DNA from: Bagarius yarrelli | Taxonomy: Eukaryota > Chordata > Actinopteri > Siluriformes > Sisoridae | Direction of reading: 5' to 3' | Assembly: GCA_005784505.1 (NCBI GenBank) | Contig: VCAZ01000003.1 | Location: 208,501-272,500, forward strand | Length of the DNA: 64,000 bases | Shown here: positions 32,427 through 44,012 of the stretch, in pieces | How positions within the stretch are numbered: position 1 is the stretch's first letter | Layout: each line of letters opens with the position of its first letter | Program-made: the position numbers and the translations under genes | The notes under the pieces: model-generated | Databases searched by the model: none | Told to the model about the DNA's origin: nothing | The model's input: the letters and a program-made list of their open reading frames with translations, nothing else

Positions 32427-33124
32427 GTCTTCGAGAAATTCTTCAGACATGTTTTGAAAGTTAAAATAATGATCATCATAATGCTAACATGTTCTCATCT
32501 TCCTCCATCAGTATTATTTTTCAGATCAGCAGCATCCTGACAGTTCAGCTCATCTGGCACTCCAGGAGAAGGATAACAGTAGCGGCTTAACCCGTGTTTA
32601 GAGTTAATGCCTCGGCTACACACACTCCATCAAGGAGGAGCTTCCCGAGCACCAGGACGAGGAGATAAGTGTGGAAAAAAGGCGGTGCACGCTGGGTATG
32701 GCCTCTGATTAATTGCACCGGGGAGGCATTAGGAAGAAGCGTTTATTATCTTCTGCCCGTTCACGCTTTATCCTACAAGCGTGTGGAATGATGTTTTTTC
32801 CTGACACGCATATTTCCGTCTATGGACTGTGATCATTCTCAGATGCTTCAGTCGTATGTTTCTTTTTTTAGGTGGTTTGTTTGTTAGTATAAAGCATAAT
32901 TCCAGTGTGTAAGAAAGCCAAGAGTGTGAGTGACAAAAATAGTGTGTGATGAGTCAGAGTGTGTGTCACACACGCCTATAGATTCAGCATCAAATCATGG
33001 GAAACGGCATGTCTTCTGTTTCTTTTTTTATCTCAGAACATTATTTTGACAAGCTGTCATCCTCCGATCTATGAACAGCTGCAGAAAACCTGTTGTGGTG
33101 TGTGTGTGTGTGTGTTTGGGGGTT
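32427..33124. other. Single-copy stretch
   Basis: 32510-32810 is complex and GC-balanced (CTCATCTGGCACTCCAGGAG, CCTCTGATTAATTGCACCGG); regulatory potential is inference. A short (GT)n is at 33098-33115. Confidence 0.4.
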
Positions 33125-33330
33125 GGGGAGGACGGATAGCTCCATGGTTAAGGTGTTGAACTGCTGATCAAAAGGTCATGGGTTCATTTCTCAGGATTAT
33201 CTGTCTGTCTCTTGTTAAAAGCTCTCCGTCAACTGCTCAGATGTATAAAAGGAATTAAATATGGGTTTTTCTGGAAAAGGGCGCCAGATATTTACATTTA
33301 CAGCATTTGGCAGACTTATTCAAAACAACT
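33125..33330 (+). repeat. Degenerate tRNA-derived SINE plus inverted tail
   Basis: ATAGCTCCATGGTTAAGGTG, CTCAGATGTATAAAAGGAAT and CTGGAAAAGGGCGCCAGATA, then an opposite-strand tail ATTTACAGCATTTGGCAGAC at 33298-33317. The two tails face each other. Confidence 0.65.
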
Positions 33331-34344
33331 TGGTTAGCTAGGTGTTATGCTAGGTGTTTATAGAAAAGCTTTGTCTTTAGCTGTCTCATGAAGACAACTA
33401 GTGACTCGGCTGTTCGGACATTGATGGAAAATTAATTTCACCATTTTGGAGCAGCATTTTATCGGTCAAAAGGGCTTCTATCTGTAATGTAAAGCAACCA
33501 ATCACAGTTTGTTTGTGAAATGTTTTGGGGTGCCAAAATCTGACTTTAATTACCCTATAGCAACAGACCTGTTTGCAAACATAGATCGTTTATTTAAGGG
33601 TGCAGTAGGACACTGTGGAAAATGCTAACTGTAGCCTGATAGCACAAAAGGGGATGTCCCAACATCACTGCCCAAAGCCACGCCTCCTGAACAGATGAGT
33701 GCTCACAGAATTTATGTACACATATATCATGTGTCATACAATGGTGAGAAAACTTATAATAAAATACCAAATATATAAAAATAGCACTTGATTACACACT
33801 GCTGCTGCTGCTGCTGCTGCTAATTTGTAAAAAGACACAAACTATATAAGCTCAGTTTTAAAAATTAAATCACACAATATACTTACCTGTCCAAAAGAAA
33901 TACTGTAACCATGACATCATCATTTAGACCCTTTGACTCCTGCAGTCGACTCCAGATGGGAATCGTAACACTGATATAAATTCAAGGTTTTCAACTAAAC
34001 ATACATATGCTGACAGGCAGGTAGGACAGCCTATCGTAATGATTGAACCGAACCCTTTGAATTGGACAAACATTTTTTCAGTCCTACGCCTTCTACAGAA
34101 TATATAAATTTATATAAATATATTTAGATCAATGTTTGAAAAGACATTCTGTTGTTATAGCGCTAGCCACGCCCACTTTAGAGTATTAGATTAGTATTTA
34201 AAGCACTGATTAGGCACAGAAATATTTAAAGACAGCGTCACTGCATTACATTAAGTATGTCGGTCAAGAGTACTCAGTGTGCTGCAGCTTAAGATTACAC
34301 ATGCAAACACTGAAGACAAAAACACCAACAGATTACGAAGACAT
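33331..34344. other. Single-copy stretch
   Basis: Mixed sequence with a (CTG)n tract at 33800-33820. No gene or further repeat recognised. Confidence 0.4.
33800..33820. repeat. (CTG)n microsatellite
   Basis: Seven CTG units, the only clean GC-containing trinucleotide tract in the window. Confidence 0.95.
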
Positions 34345-34775
34345 CATCGGTTTGACAACAGACGTACTGCAAATCCTCATAATGCAAACAAATACGGAAA
34401 TCCTTGCAACACAACCAAATACTGCAGATAGCACAGACCACATGTTTCAAGGGACTCCCAAAAATGTAACAACCCGGACTGGGAGCTGTTTATTGTTTGG
34501 TGTCGATTCATTGGTGTTTAGAAAGATTGAGTTTTAACATCCTGATCATTTGATTTTTTTTTGATTGTTTGGATATTATTAGCCTGAATAATCAAACGAA
34601 TTACACAAATAACCTTAAAACAATAAACAGGTCCCAGTCGGGTTTGCCACTTTTCTCGGGGGTCCCCCCTAACACTTTCTGTTGTGGTCTGTGCTAGTTG
34701 CAGTTGGTTGTGCTGTAAGGATTCGCATTGCTTTAAACTTTTTTTTTGTATTTGTGTGCGTTGTGAAAATCTGCA
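34345..34775. mobile_element. Fold-back (inverted-repeat) element
   Basis: Arm 34345-34499 and arm 34619-34775 are imperfect reverse complements. Matching words include GGAAATCCTTGCAACACAAC vs GTTGTGCTGTAAGGATTCGC, TAGCACAGACCACA vs TGTGGTCTGTGCTAG, and CTGGGAGCTGTTTATTGTTT vs AAACAATAAACAGGTCCCAG. The spacer is about 119 bp. An 86-codon frame (34277-34537) runs over one arm but has no known domain. No transposase; family not recognised. Confidence 0.8.
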
Positions 34776-36244
34776 ACGTGTGTTGAGCTCTCTTGGCTAC
34801 CAATGTTTTTAAAAGGCTTCAAACTGAAGGTCAACAAAAGCCTCTAGCAGGCAGGCATGTGATGGGTAAAGTTAACACACTCTTAGAACAGGGAAGTAAA
34901 GAAATGCTGGTAGCACTGCAGGAGGCTTGATGGGATAAAAAAAATGAATGAGTTTTTCTTTTTTTTAAAATGCCATCCAATGATTTGGAAGGCACACGAC
35001 CTGGATGACATGCACCATTTCACCTCATCAACATGTCAAAAGCAAAACGCAATCGCTGCACTTTTCACGGCACTTTGTCAAGCTGTAATGTTTGTTCAAA
35101 CCCAAGAGCAAGCACTTCCAGCATTTCGTGTCAGACGGCTGGATGGAAGCTGACGAGTAGCTCTGACATTTGCACTGAAAAGCGAATAAAAATATTTTTA
35201 GCACCCTAAATTGTTTCGACAATTAAAAACTATCCTATTACCTGGTGGACATTTATGATAATTGTTGAGGTTGTCTGTGATCTTAAGCCTGTGTGAAACA
35301 GATGTGTTTGTAAAGTAAAAAAAAATTCCCAGGCAAATGTTCTACTCCACAAAGAAAGTTTAACTCCACCAGAAAAGCAAAAACAAAAAGAATGTTTAGA
35401 TAGAGATGATTGTATAGTGATATATAGCGGCGTGCGGTACGGAACATTGTTCCGTTTGTGATATATCAAACATCTTTACCTATAACAACAAGACATTTCC
35501 AAGTAATAGCCTATCCAATGCTTTAACATCGTATCCGAAAAATAAGTTATGGTAAATTCAAGCAAAAACGCAAGCTGGTGTGTGTGTGTGGTTGGGGAAG
35601 AATTTCTAAATCACATAAGGTTTCCAGACAATGCTAATCCCGTGCGAGTTGGACATTAGAGAGAGACCTTTTCTTCCTGCAAATATGCAAAACTACATTA
35701 TGAATATTAAATATGTAGAAATCAACCTCATATTTGAGACACTCCACCTGCTGCTATCAACGCTTTCGCAAACAAGCACGATTATTATGTGCTCTTTATT
35801 TTGTTATGATTACCCACAGTAATCTGATGGAGCCTTCACTCTGCATGGCTATGATTTGGCGGAGAAGCTGTCGCCGGCTGCGCGTAGGCATGCAAGGCTT
35901 ATTTGAGACACAAAATTTATTTTTTTTTTTTTTGCGAGAGCCGCAATCAACGCTGGAACAGCTTCGACGAAAAGCCGACGTTCATTTAGCCAGAGCCACT
36001 TGAAAGTCAGCGGGATCCTTTTTAATTAATGCAAAATGACTTAAGCAGGCACAAAGCATCCAGACCCGGAGCTCTCAGACCCCGGCAGAGGGCAGGGGAG
36101 CATCACAGGGGGTCAAATATCATCATTACATCATTATATCATTACAAACTGACAGTATTAAACAGGCCTCCAAACTGAGGACTGCCTCTTTTACATTTAC
36201 ATCTATTAAAAATGATTAATGTGGAGTTTAATTCCTAGAATTAA
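34776..36244. other. Single-copy stretch
   Basis: 34940-35200 and 35620-36080 are complex and non-repetitive, interrupted by a T-run at 35920-35932. An 89-codon frame at 35734-36003 spans that T-run and has no recognisable domain. Confidence 0.4.
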
Positions 36245-36350
36245 CCAGGGGTTGGCAGGCCATGTTCCTTACACACTGCTGATTACCTGCACCAGATGTG
36301 TTAAGCCAATCAAAAAGCTGGAAAATTTCATTTAGATGAGGGTGAAGTAA
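36245..36350. mobile_element. Possible MITE scrap
   Basis: CAGGGGTTGGCAGGCCATGT, TTACACACTGCTGATTACCT and GTGTTAAGCCAATCAAAAAG loosely recall the palindromic MITE class of this window. Weak. Confidence 0.3.
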
Positions 36351-36373
36351 GAAAGGACCAAATCTCCATCCAA

Positions 36374-36376
<3 letters not shown>

Positions 36377-36445
<69 letters not shown>

Positions 36446-36457
36446 TATATATATATA
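36377..36457. repeat. (TA)n microsatellite
   Basis: About 80 bp of TA with one AAT phase shift near 36439. It sits at the edge of a possible MITE-like region. Confidence 0.95.
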
Positions 36458-36461
36458 CTTT

Positions 36462-36860
36462 CTATATAGTATAAATACAAGTAGTATGAATTCAGCTGTA
36501 CCACACCCGCCATGTGGATATTGTCATGATATACGATGTCACAGCAGCAGGACTTTATAGTTGGATAATATTTGGACGCACAACAATTTGCACAACAAGT
36601 GCAATTTTACCACTAGAAAATTTTTTGTGAGGTACTTGTTATTATTATAGCACTTGTATTAGCACAATATTTCCCATCGTCTGCCATTTTTGTGTCGCCC
36701 ATGAATAGTAAAATGTCCATCGTATGCATACTGTGTGTCAAACATTAGCCAACATTAAATATCGACATGACGGATTGAATACATTTTATTCATAGTACCT
36801 GTAACCATACTATAAAAAACATACTTTTGATGTCATTTAGGTCAAATGTTGTGCGTACTC
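36462..36860. mobile_element. MITE-like region (AGTATG family), weak
   Basis: Contains TATAGTATAAATACAAGTAG, GATATTGTCATGATATACGA, TTATAGTTGGATAATATTTG, ATCGTATGCATACTGTGTG and TACCTGTAACCATACTATAA. These words recur in 54085-54520 and 58240-58400. I infer a non-autonomous DNA element family; ends not defined. Confidence 0.5.
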
Positions 36861-37067
36861 AGTATATATTAAAACATTATTAAAACGTTAGAAAAAGAAA
36901 GCTAGCTTTGTGAGTTAAAATGCAGAGCAAATAAAAAAGGAGGAGGATCCAAAGGCACTTGCTGATGCCATCGCAAAGACCGCAAGCATCACAAACATTG
37001 TAGGATGAGGGACGTTTTAAAAATTGTGATCTAGGAACCAGTATGAAAATTATTTTTGGGGGGGAAT
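36861..37067. other. Short single-copy gap
   Basis: Mixed sequence; nothing identified. Confidence 0.4.
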
Positions 37068-37240
37068 GTGATAGTTTAGTGGTTAAGACGTTTGCCTGCT
37101 AGCCAGAAGATTGTTGGTTTGATTTCTAGCACCACTATGCTTTCACTGCTGGATCCCTCAATTGCTTAGTTGTACAAGAAGATAAATGTTGCCCTGGATG
37201 CCCGTCTGCCAAATGCAGAAAGCGTACATGTAAATGTAAG
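37068..37240 (+). repeat. tRNA-derived SINE
   Basis: TGATAGTTTAGTGGTTAAGA head, ATTTCTAGCACCACTATGC, CAATTGCTTAGTTGTACAAG, TGCCCTGGATGCCCGTCTGC and CATGTAAATG. The GCCCCTGAGCAAGG core is shortened. Confidence 0.85.
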
Positions 37241-38457
37241 TGTAAACAAGCAGTACAAGCCTGCATACACATGCATCCACACCCTCAGAGTGCCAGACAG
37301 GTGTGCCTTTATCCTAAAAACCTTCACACCGCATTTGTTTGTCGCATTCACATGCAGACAGAGACGATTTTAACAGATACACAAAGAAGCTTTCTGTCTG
37401 TCCTTGCCTGCCCCTTTAGGGAGGAGGGAAAAGGGGGTGCAGGAGGCAGAGTCAATGTCAAAGCCTCGTTTCACCTAGTAATGGACATGAAGTGCTGCGA
37501 CACGGCCGAGATCGCACGAGTGTAGACAGTGACCTGGGACAGGACATGTACCAGAAAGATGAGGAAAGGAGGAGGAGGAGAAGGAGAAGGAGGAGCATCC
37601 ACTGTGTCAGCCTGACTAAAACGATAAGTAGGCCATGCTAAAGCGACAGAACACAGAGAAAGGCAAAAACCCCCTTTCCTACACAGGTTTTTCTACAGGA
37701 TGTAGGTAGGTAAATACATCACGCTAAGCATGTCCGTCGATCTGATAAAGCGAACAAGCTTCTCCAAATAACAAATTGCTTTTGTCATGAGGGACGTCGA
37801 TGATTTTATTGAAATAGAGTGCCACGAGGGCTGCTTTAATCAGGTACTAGCGCCGTAATGCATATCATATTCAAGTCAACACAGCTCCTGGAGATTATGT
37901 TCACTGAGTGCATCCGTGAAATGAAGATAAATTTCTGCTCTTAGCATCATGAGGCCAACGTGCACTCGCCCGACCACCCGCACCAGCCACTGTGTCTCTA
38001 ATATCCAATAAAAAAAAAAAAGAAAGATGATCATTTAGCTTTTCAGCTTGTTCCTGACCTAGAAACGTAATTCTCTACTGAACAAATAAATCAGAAATGA
38101 GAAAAAGAACGACTTGACGCGATCACGAGCGGTGGCGCAGGCAGTAAATCTCGCCGCTCACTCAGGTGGAACGGCGTGTGCAGATCAGGAGCTAAATTTG
38201 GAATTAGCAGCTCGCCAGCTAACAACACATACATCACACTAATGCATTTCTGTCATCCTCAGCATCCTCTTAATCAGAGCACATCTGTGTCAGATGGCTG
38301 GCCCGCCCGCCGATAAGGTAAACATGGATGTCTGGGTTGGCTAGCGTTCACCGGCATCACGTGCATATAGCTGTACTACTCAGAAGGTTTAAAGATGCTT
38401 TCGGAATTTCTTAGCCACGACCAGCAATGTGTTTGAAGACAGAACTACAGCGCTGTT
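37241..38457. other. Single-copy stretch
   Basis: 37480-38000 and 38110-38440 are complex and relatively GC-rich for the window. A GGA/GAA-rich purine patch is at 37560-37596. No gene recognised; an 84-codon frame at 37271-37525 lacks any known domain. Confidence 0.4.
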
Positions 38458-39165
38458 GGAGAAATGGTAGTTCAGTGGTTAAGGTGTTGGCTTGCTGATC
38501 AGAAGTTTAGGGGTTCCATTTCCAACACCAATAAGCTGCCACACATTATATGTTACACATTATATATTTATTTATTCTTAGTTTTATTAATTATAAATAA
38601 AGAAATTCTATGTCTATATATTGAATTTCTGATTTAAACTCCAGCCTGCGTTTGGGTCCACCAGCCCTCCACCTTTGTTTTTTGCTTTTATTCTGCTCGT
38701 CCCCCAAAGAAACACAGCTCAAATCTAACTCCAGGCTATTTAGCATCCAGAAATAGGGTAGGACTTCACTCAGGAGATGATAATAACCCTGACCTTCATC
38801 TCTCCACACACTTTAACATAGATTTTTTTTTTAGATACTGTACAGGGCAGATTTATTTTACAGCAATAAAAAAGTTATTCTGTTCGCCTGGAATTTGATA
38901 CATTTTCCTAAAAGTGACCCAAAATACATAACATCCAATGCTCATTTATTAAAATCAATTTTAGATTCACTAGTGTGTGTTAAATCAAGGAAAATCGTGA
39001 GAAACTGGAAAACTGTACATGCCATGTTACACGCTCCAAGGTGGAGCTTGAAACTGTCTGTGTTTCCACCACATTTGTCCAGGTTTACCACTGCTGGTCC
39101 CATAAGCAAGGCCATTAACCCTCAACTTTTATACTTAGGTGGATAAAAAAATCAGAGCAAAATTA
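38458..39165 (+). repeat. tRNA-derived SINE interrupted by element A
   Basis: The SINE head and body lie at 38458-38542 (AATGGTAGTTCAGTGGTTAA to AAGCTGCCAC). The remaining body and a decayed tail lie at 39088-39165 (CCACTGCTGGTCCCATAAGC, GGCCATTAACCCTCAA). The join falls inside the usual GCTGCCACTGCTGG word, with CCAC on both sides of the insert. Confidence 0.82.
38543..39087 (-). mobile_element. Unidentified ~545-bp interspersed element, copy A
   Basis: Highly similar to 40796-41365 over its length with a few indels. Inserted inside a SINE with a 4-bp CCAC duplication at 38539-38542 and 39088-39091, so it moved as a unit. Strand is given by a minus-strand frame (38809-38591, 72 codons) that begins MWRDEGQGYYHLL and ends IEFLYL. 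The other copy keeps this frame, apart from a three-codon length difference and a Pro/Leu change. No known transposase, LTR ends (TG...CA) or poly-A tail. Family unknown to me. Confidence 0.75.
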
Positions 39166-39659
39166 ATGCTTGTTCATACAAGTGATATTTGCGCAGTGTT
39201 AATTATCCCTGGTTGGTAAGTGAGTGGGAAGAGACCCACGGGTGACAACATTTCTTTATAGCACTAGAAGGTTAAGGCCTGTACATCAACCAAAGGTTCC
39301 TCTTTTGGGATCTAGTAATTGTACTGGGGACCTTGCGTGATCCCCTATACAGGCCTCTGGAAGAGGCATCAAATACGTTTTACCTATAAAACAGTGTGTT
39401 TCTGATGGCAATCTTTTCTGTCCAAGGGATTGGGTATATGCAGGCATTGTCATGCATTACTCTCATGCCTGGACTTGGCATGGTAAAAGTCTTTTTAAAC
39501 CCCAGCCTGGGTATGCACTCAAAGTGCCATGGGTAAAGGCAGGTCCCATTGACATTCAGACAATTTGTCCTCCTCATTTTTGGGACTCATACCATAAAAG
39601 GTAGAACTTTCTGTGTCCAGTGTGAGCACTGGGTATGTATGTAAATGGACATACATCAC
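39166..39659. other. Single-copy stretch
   Basis: Mixed-complexity sequence without recognised repeat or gene. The words CATGCATTACTCTCATGCC and GCATGGTAAAAG form a loose inverse pattern near 39450-39485. Confidence 0.4.
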
Positions 39660-39900
39660 AGTAACATTCTTTCTTCGCATATCCCATCTTAGTAAGTTGG
39701 GGTCAGAGCGCAGGGTCAGCTATGATACAGCGCCCCTGGAGCAGGAAGGGTTAAGGGTCTTGCACAAGGACCAAACAGTTGCTGACTGGTGGTCCTGGAG
39801 CTTGAACCCAGGTCTTCCTAGTCTTCAGATCAACAACTGGCAGTGGTGGGGCTTGAACCTATGTCTTCTTGGTCTTCAGATGAACAACTATAGAATCACC
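39660..39900 (-). repeat. SINE-like repeat, second family
   Basis: TTCGCATATCCCATCTTAGT, AAGTTGGGGTCAGAGCGCAG, GATACAGCGCCCCTGGAGCA, GGGTTAAGGGTCTTGC and CTTGAACCCAGGTCTTCC. The last part (GGGGCTTGAACC, GTCTTCAGATGAACAAC) is partly duplicated at 39845-39890. Matches 54525-54742 in the opposite orientation. Confidence 0.75.
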
Positions 39901-40795
39901 TGCCATACCACCAGCGTCTATGTTCGTTCTGAATGCAAGCTTACCACGGTGTGTGTTTATGTATAACATTACTTACAGTAACGCCAACGCTCATGGCGTA
40001 ATGCTTCTTGATTGGACAGATTACATATCTGCTTCAGGCCAAAGGTAATAAAAAGGACGTTCTTAAAGCATCTCGACGCAGCATCTTGTTTCCTCTGGGA
40101 ACTTAGGGATGTTATGTGTGCTTTATGCAACATATGTTCAGCCAGCAAGTTCGTAGGCAATGATATGCTAATAGGATATTGTGAGGATATTTACTAATAA
40201 CCCATACAGACTATTTATAAATAAATACAAATGTCTAGCACATTATTAAAATCACGATAATAAAGATTATTAACAAAGTAAAAAAAAAAATTATAAAATA
40301 AATTAATCAAATAAATAAATGTTATGCAAATACATTTAACTTTCTTAGTATTTTTTTATTGTTAACTTTTATTGATAAATAGTAATTGTATTTAATTATC
40401 TGTTTATTTATACAGTTTTTTAATTTATGGATTAGAATAATAGAATTTTTTTGACAAATCAATCTCTCCATTTAGCATACTGTGGTGTGTGTTTGTGTGT
40501 GCATTGTAAATTCATGGGTTACTTTTCCACAGAGACATTAAAACAGTCTTCACACACACTTTTCATTTCTGGGTTGCATCATTCAGAGAAAAAGAAACTC
40601 ACTACATCAGTCATGTCATATTTTTATAATGTTTTATTTAACAAATTTCTTGCTTTGATTGCTTCCAGTGCCATCCAAAAGTATTAGCACCTTTTTATGA
40701 AAAAATTAAAAAAATAAAATTACTGTATAAAATACACATTATTTAATAAAAATAGTTGTAAAGCACATTTTTTTGGTAATAATAAAACTGTCTCA
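39901..40795. other. Single-copy stretch, AT-rich
   Basis: 39970-40190 is complex. 40200-40440 and 40680-40795 are very AT-rich. No gene recognised. Confidence 0.4.
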
Positions 40796-41365
40796 ACACA
40801 TTATATGTTAGTCTTTTATATATTTATTTATACAGTTTTATTAACTACATAAATAAAGAAATTCTATGTCTATATATTGAATTTCTGATTTAAACTCCAG
40901 CCTGCGTTTGAGTCCACCAGCCCTCCACCTTTTTTCCTTCTGCTCGTCCCCCAAAGAAACACAGCTCAAATCTAACTCCAGGCTATTTAGCATCCAGAAA
41001 TAGGGTAGGACTTCACTCAGGAGATGATAATAACCCTGACCTTCATCTCTCCACACACTTTAACATAGATTTTTTTTTGTAAATATTTATTACTCTTACA
41101 TACTGTACAGGGCAAATTTAAACCGTTTTGATATTTTACAGCAATAAAAAAGTTATTCTGTTCGCCTGAAATTTGATGACTTTTTCCAAAAGTGACCCAA
41201 AATACATAACATCCAATGCTCATTTATTAAAATCAATTTTAGATTCACTAGTGTGTGTTAAATCAAGGAAAATCGTGAGAAACTGGAAAACTGTACATGC
41301 CATGTTATATGCTCTAAAGGTGGAGCTTGAAACTGTCTGTGTTTCCACCACATTTGTCCAGGTTT
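40796..41365 (-). mobile_element. Unidentified interspersed element, copy B
   Basis: Second copy of the element at 38543-39087, in the same orientation and about 2.26 kb away. It is longer, with extra AT-rich segments near 41078-41100 and 41120-41135. It keeps the minus-strand frame (41056-40841, 71 codons). No matching short duplication is clear at its ends. Confidence 0.75.
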
Positions 41366-41661
41366 CCACAGAAACTTGCCCTTGTGGGTCTTTAAAGGGT
41401 CATGGGGTGAAAGAGTAAAACAGTATAAGTATAATAATAAATATTATATTAATAATAATAGATATAAATAGTAGTTATAAGGATTTTTGAAGTTATGACA
41501 ACGTAAAACATAAAACAAGTGTTTCATCCCATACGGAAAAAAAATATTTTTTTTCTGACCAAAATATATCTTTAATATTTAAGAAATAAGTAAATGTTAT
41601 ATATTAAAATCATTACTGCTGTTATATATTCTTGTCTTACAGAATACAGGAAATCATCACA
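41366..41661. other. AT-rich gap
   Basis: ATAATAAT-rich with an A/T-run near 41538-41553; nothing identified. Confidence 0.45.
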
Positions 41662-41822
41662 TTTACATTTATGGCATTTGGCAGACGCCCTTATACAGAG
41701 CGACTTGGGGGTCAAGGGCCTTGCTCAGGGGCCCAGCAGTGGTAACTTGTGGTAGTACTGGGAATCAAACCCTGATCGACCAATAAGCAGTCCAACACCT
41801 TAACCATTTGCTACCACTCCCC
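41662..41822 (-). repeat. tRNA-derived SINE
   Basis: TATGGCATTTGGCAGACGCC, CTTATACAGAGCGACTTG, GGGCCTTGCTCAGGGGCCCA and CCAACACCTTAACCATTTGC. A small deletion lies after GCGACTT. Confidence 0.88.
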
Positions 41823-42265
41823 CACATTGTGTGATAGTATAAATATTTATCCAAAAACAAGGATAAAATATCAAAAAATACTCTCCCTGCGCTATAAAAC
41901 ATTAATTAAGGAATAATCATCCCTGCTTTATTAATGTCAGATAAGCTATTTATACATTTCTAAAGATCTCTGGTTGATAATTTAGTATAGACACTTATTA
42001 TGAGGTTATTCTTGCCATACCTTAAAGGCATGGAATATAAACAGTACGAAAGGGTTAAATTGTTTTATAGTCAGTGAAATAGTTAAATCTGCCCCGAAAA
42101 CATTCAGAATCCTAATGCTTTTGGGTTGAAAGCAGAAAAGTGTAAGCATCTAAGTAAAATTAACTTCAAGAACCAAACTGTGATGTCTAGATAACTAAGT
42201 CACGGCATCTCCAGTGGTTTGAGGAACATACCAAAAAGTTGATGGTTTTGACTCGGATGAACTGG
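41823..42265. other. Single-copy AT-rich gap
   Basis: No gene or repeat recognised. Confidence 0.4.
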
Positions 42266-42415
42266 ACAAACAAATATGATCCATCGGGTTCCACCTCACA
42301 ACTTACAGGACGTAAAAGATCAGCTGTTAACGTCTTGGTGCCAGATACCAAAGCACACCTTCAGAGGTCTTGTGGGGTTCAAAAGTCAACCAGTTAGGGC
42401 TGTTTTGGTGGTACT
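42266..42415 (+). pseudogene. Tc1-like transposase C-terminal fragment (type A)
   Basis: The frame from 42276 reads PPHNLQDVKDQLLTSWCQIP then TFRGLVGF and RAVLVVL, the C-terminal end of a fish Tc1-like transposase. Nucleotide words such as TTGGTGCCAGATACCAAAGC and CTTCAGAGGTCTTGTGGGGT confirm this. It is the far end of the family whose 5' end lies at 6151-6358, though here it is a separate fragment. No catalytic residues or terminal repeat are present. Confidence 0.8.
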
Positions 42416-43398
42416 AATATCTTTTTACCGCCAGAGGATGGCAGTCGCTCAGAACTGGTTTGATCTCGTCATTGAAACGCTTTTATCTCAAGCTACTTTG
42501 TAGTTTGTCTTGGATTTTCTTCGTCGACCAGATGGCGAGGACAGCGTTGGAATCGTCAACCAAGCAGAGCTGAACTGAAATAGTTAATAATTGTTTATTT
42601 ACTGTATCTGAAGTCTGACTGCTTTTAATGGGTTGTTTACACTTGTAGTTCAGTTTGTTTGGTTCATTTGGTCCAGACCAATAAGAAAAATGATACTTCT
42701 GGTCCTGGACTGCTTAGTGTTCACACTGGCATTCTTGATACCGAACCTAAAGGCAGTAATATGTTCACAACCTGATTGGTCGGCGTTTGTAAATCAATTA
42801 AAGAATCCCAATGTCACCCTATGACATCACATCCTGTTTTTGGATCCGTTTAGATATATTTGGACCTTGTTGCGTTCATATTTTAATCAAACCGCACCAA
42901 AGTTTGCTTGGAAGCCGACGAGACCCACACCGAAGCTACCACACCGATGTCATAAGTCATCTTGTTTAGAACTAAAAGGTTTTTCGGGGCAAATTCAGAG
43001 TCAGGATCTTTAGTAGAAAAGCGAAGTCTGGAACAGGCTCCGGCTCAAGCCCCAGTACGAAAATGGTAAAAAAAATAACCTATACGATGTTAGGAAGGTG
43101 ATTTAAATGTTAGAACTGATTAGTGCAGTATGAACGTGTGCGGTAAACAAACTAAAATCAGTTATTTTTCTGTACCAGGGTTTTAATGATCTTATTACAT
43201 TGTTCAAATTTGGAATCGACATGATGCCATTTAACTTCTTGTCTAGATCTATTAGAGGATAGTTATGTTCTACCAACTTATATGCAATTACAGGTCAGGT
43301 ATTTTTACAAAGCTCTCACATCACAGGCTCCTCTTGTAAACTTTCAATAAATATTTCTGCACATAAAGTACTGCATATACTGTACAGTATCTTTTATT
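42416..43398. other. Gap with possible DNA-transposon scrap
   Basis: 42640-42945 contains GGTTCATTTGGTCCAGACCA, TTAGTGTTCACACTGGCATT and TTTAATCAAACCGCACCAAA, words I associate with fish non-autonomous DNA elements; low confidence. The remainder is single-copy. Confidence 0.35.
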
Positions 43399-43572
43399 CC
43401 TTTACATTCACACTTTTGTCAGACATGCCTATCCAGAGCGACTTACATTGATTAATTTATACAAACGAGCAGTTAATAGTCTTGCTTAGGGGCTCAACAG
43501 TAGCAACGTGGTGGTGTTGGGAATTGAACAAACAATCTTCACACTAATCACTGAGCCACCAACTTCCATCAC
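43399..43572 (-). repeat. tRNA-derived SINE
   Basis: TATCCAGAGCGACTTACATT, TTGCTTAGGGGCTCAACAG, TGGTGTTGGGAATTGAAC and ACTAATCACTGAGCCACC. Part of the head is deleted. Confidence 0.82.
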
Positions 43573-43604
43573 CTTTTTATGTTTTTAGTCTGTATTTAGA
43601 GATT

Positions 43605-43773
43605 AGACAGATGCTCCTTATTCAGAGCGACAATTAGCTAACTTCCTATTTAACTAAGCAGTTAAGGATTAAGGGCCCTGCTCAGGGGCCCAAAAGTGGC
43701 AGTTTGCTGGTTATAGACATTAACCTGGATTCTGATTAGCAGTTCAACAACCTAAACATTAAGGTACAACTTC
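43605..43773 (-). repeat. Degenerate tRNA-derived SINE
   Basis: AGATGCTCCTTATTCAGAGC, TTAAGGGCCCTGCTCAGGGG and GATTAGCAGTTCAACAACCT. More diverged than its neighbour. Confidence 0.75.
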
Positions 43774-43807
43774 TAAAACTACTAATATTGCAAAAAGTAG
43801 GAGGTGG

Positions 43808-44012
43808 ACACGTCACCAGGCCACACACACTGCTATGGACAATTTAGAATCACCAATCAATCTAACATACATGTTTTGGGACTGTGGGAGGAAACCAGAG
43901 AAACCGGAGTAAACCCACACAAGCACGCATGCAAGACCCCTGCCCGGGAATCGAACCTGTGTCCTCTTTGCTGTGAGGCAACAGTGCTTACCACTGAGCC
44001 ATTATGCTGACA
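43808..44012 (-). repeat. DANA/HE1-like tRNA-derived SINE
   Basis: Reverse copy: GGACAATTTAGAATCACCAA, TGTTTTGGGACTGTGGGAGG, CCCGGGAATCGAACCTGTGT (B-box complement), TTTGCTGTGAGGCAACAGTG and CTTACCACTGAGCCATTATG. Related to 25832-26044. Confidence 0.88.

Noticed and set aside
38543..41365. Two copies as LTRs of a single retrotransposon
   Set aside because: The interrupted SINE resumes immediately after copy A rather than after copy B, and no TG...CA ends, primer-binding site or gag/pol sequence is seen.
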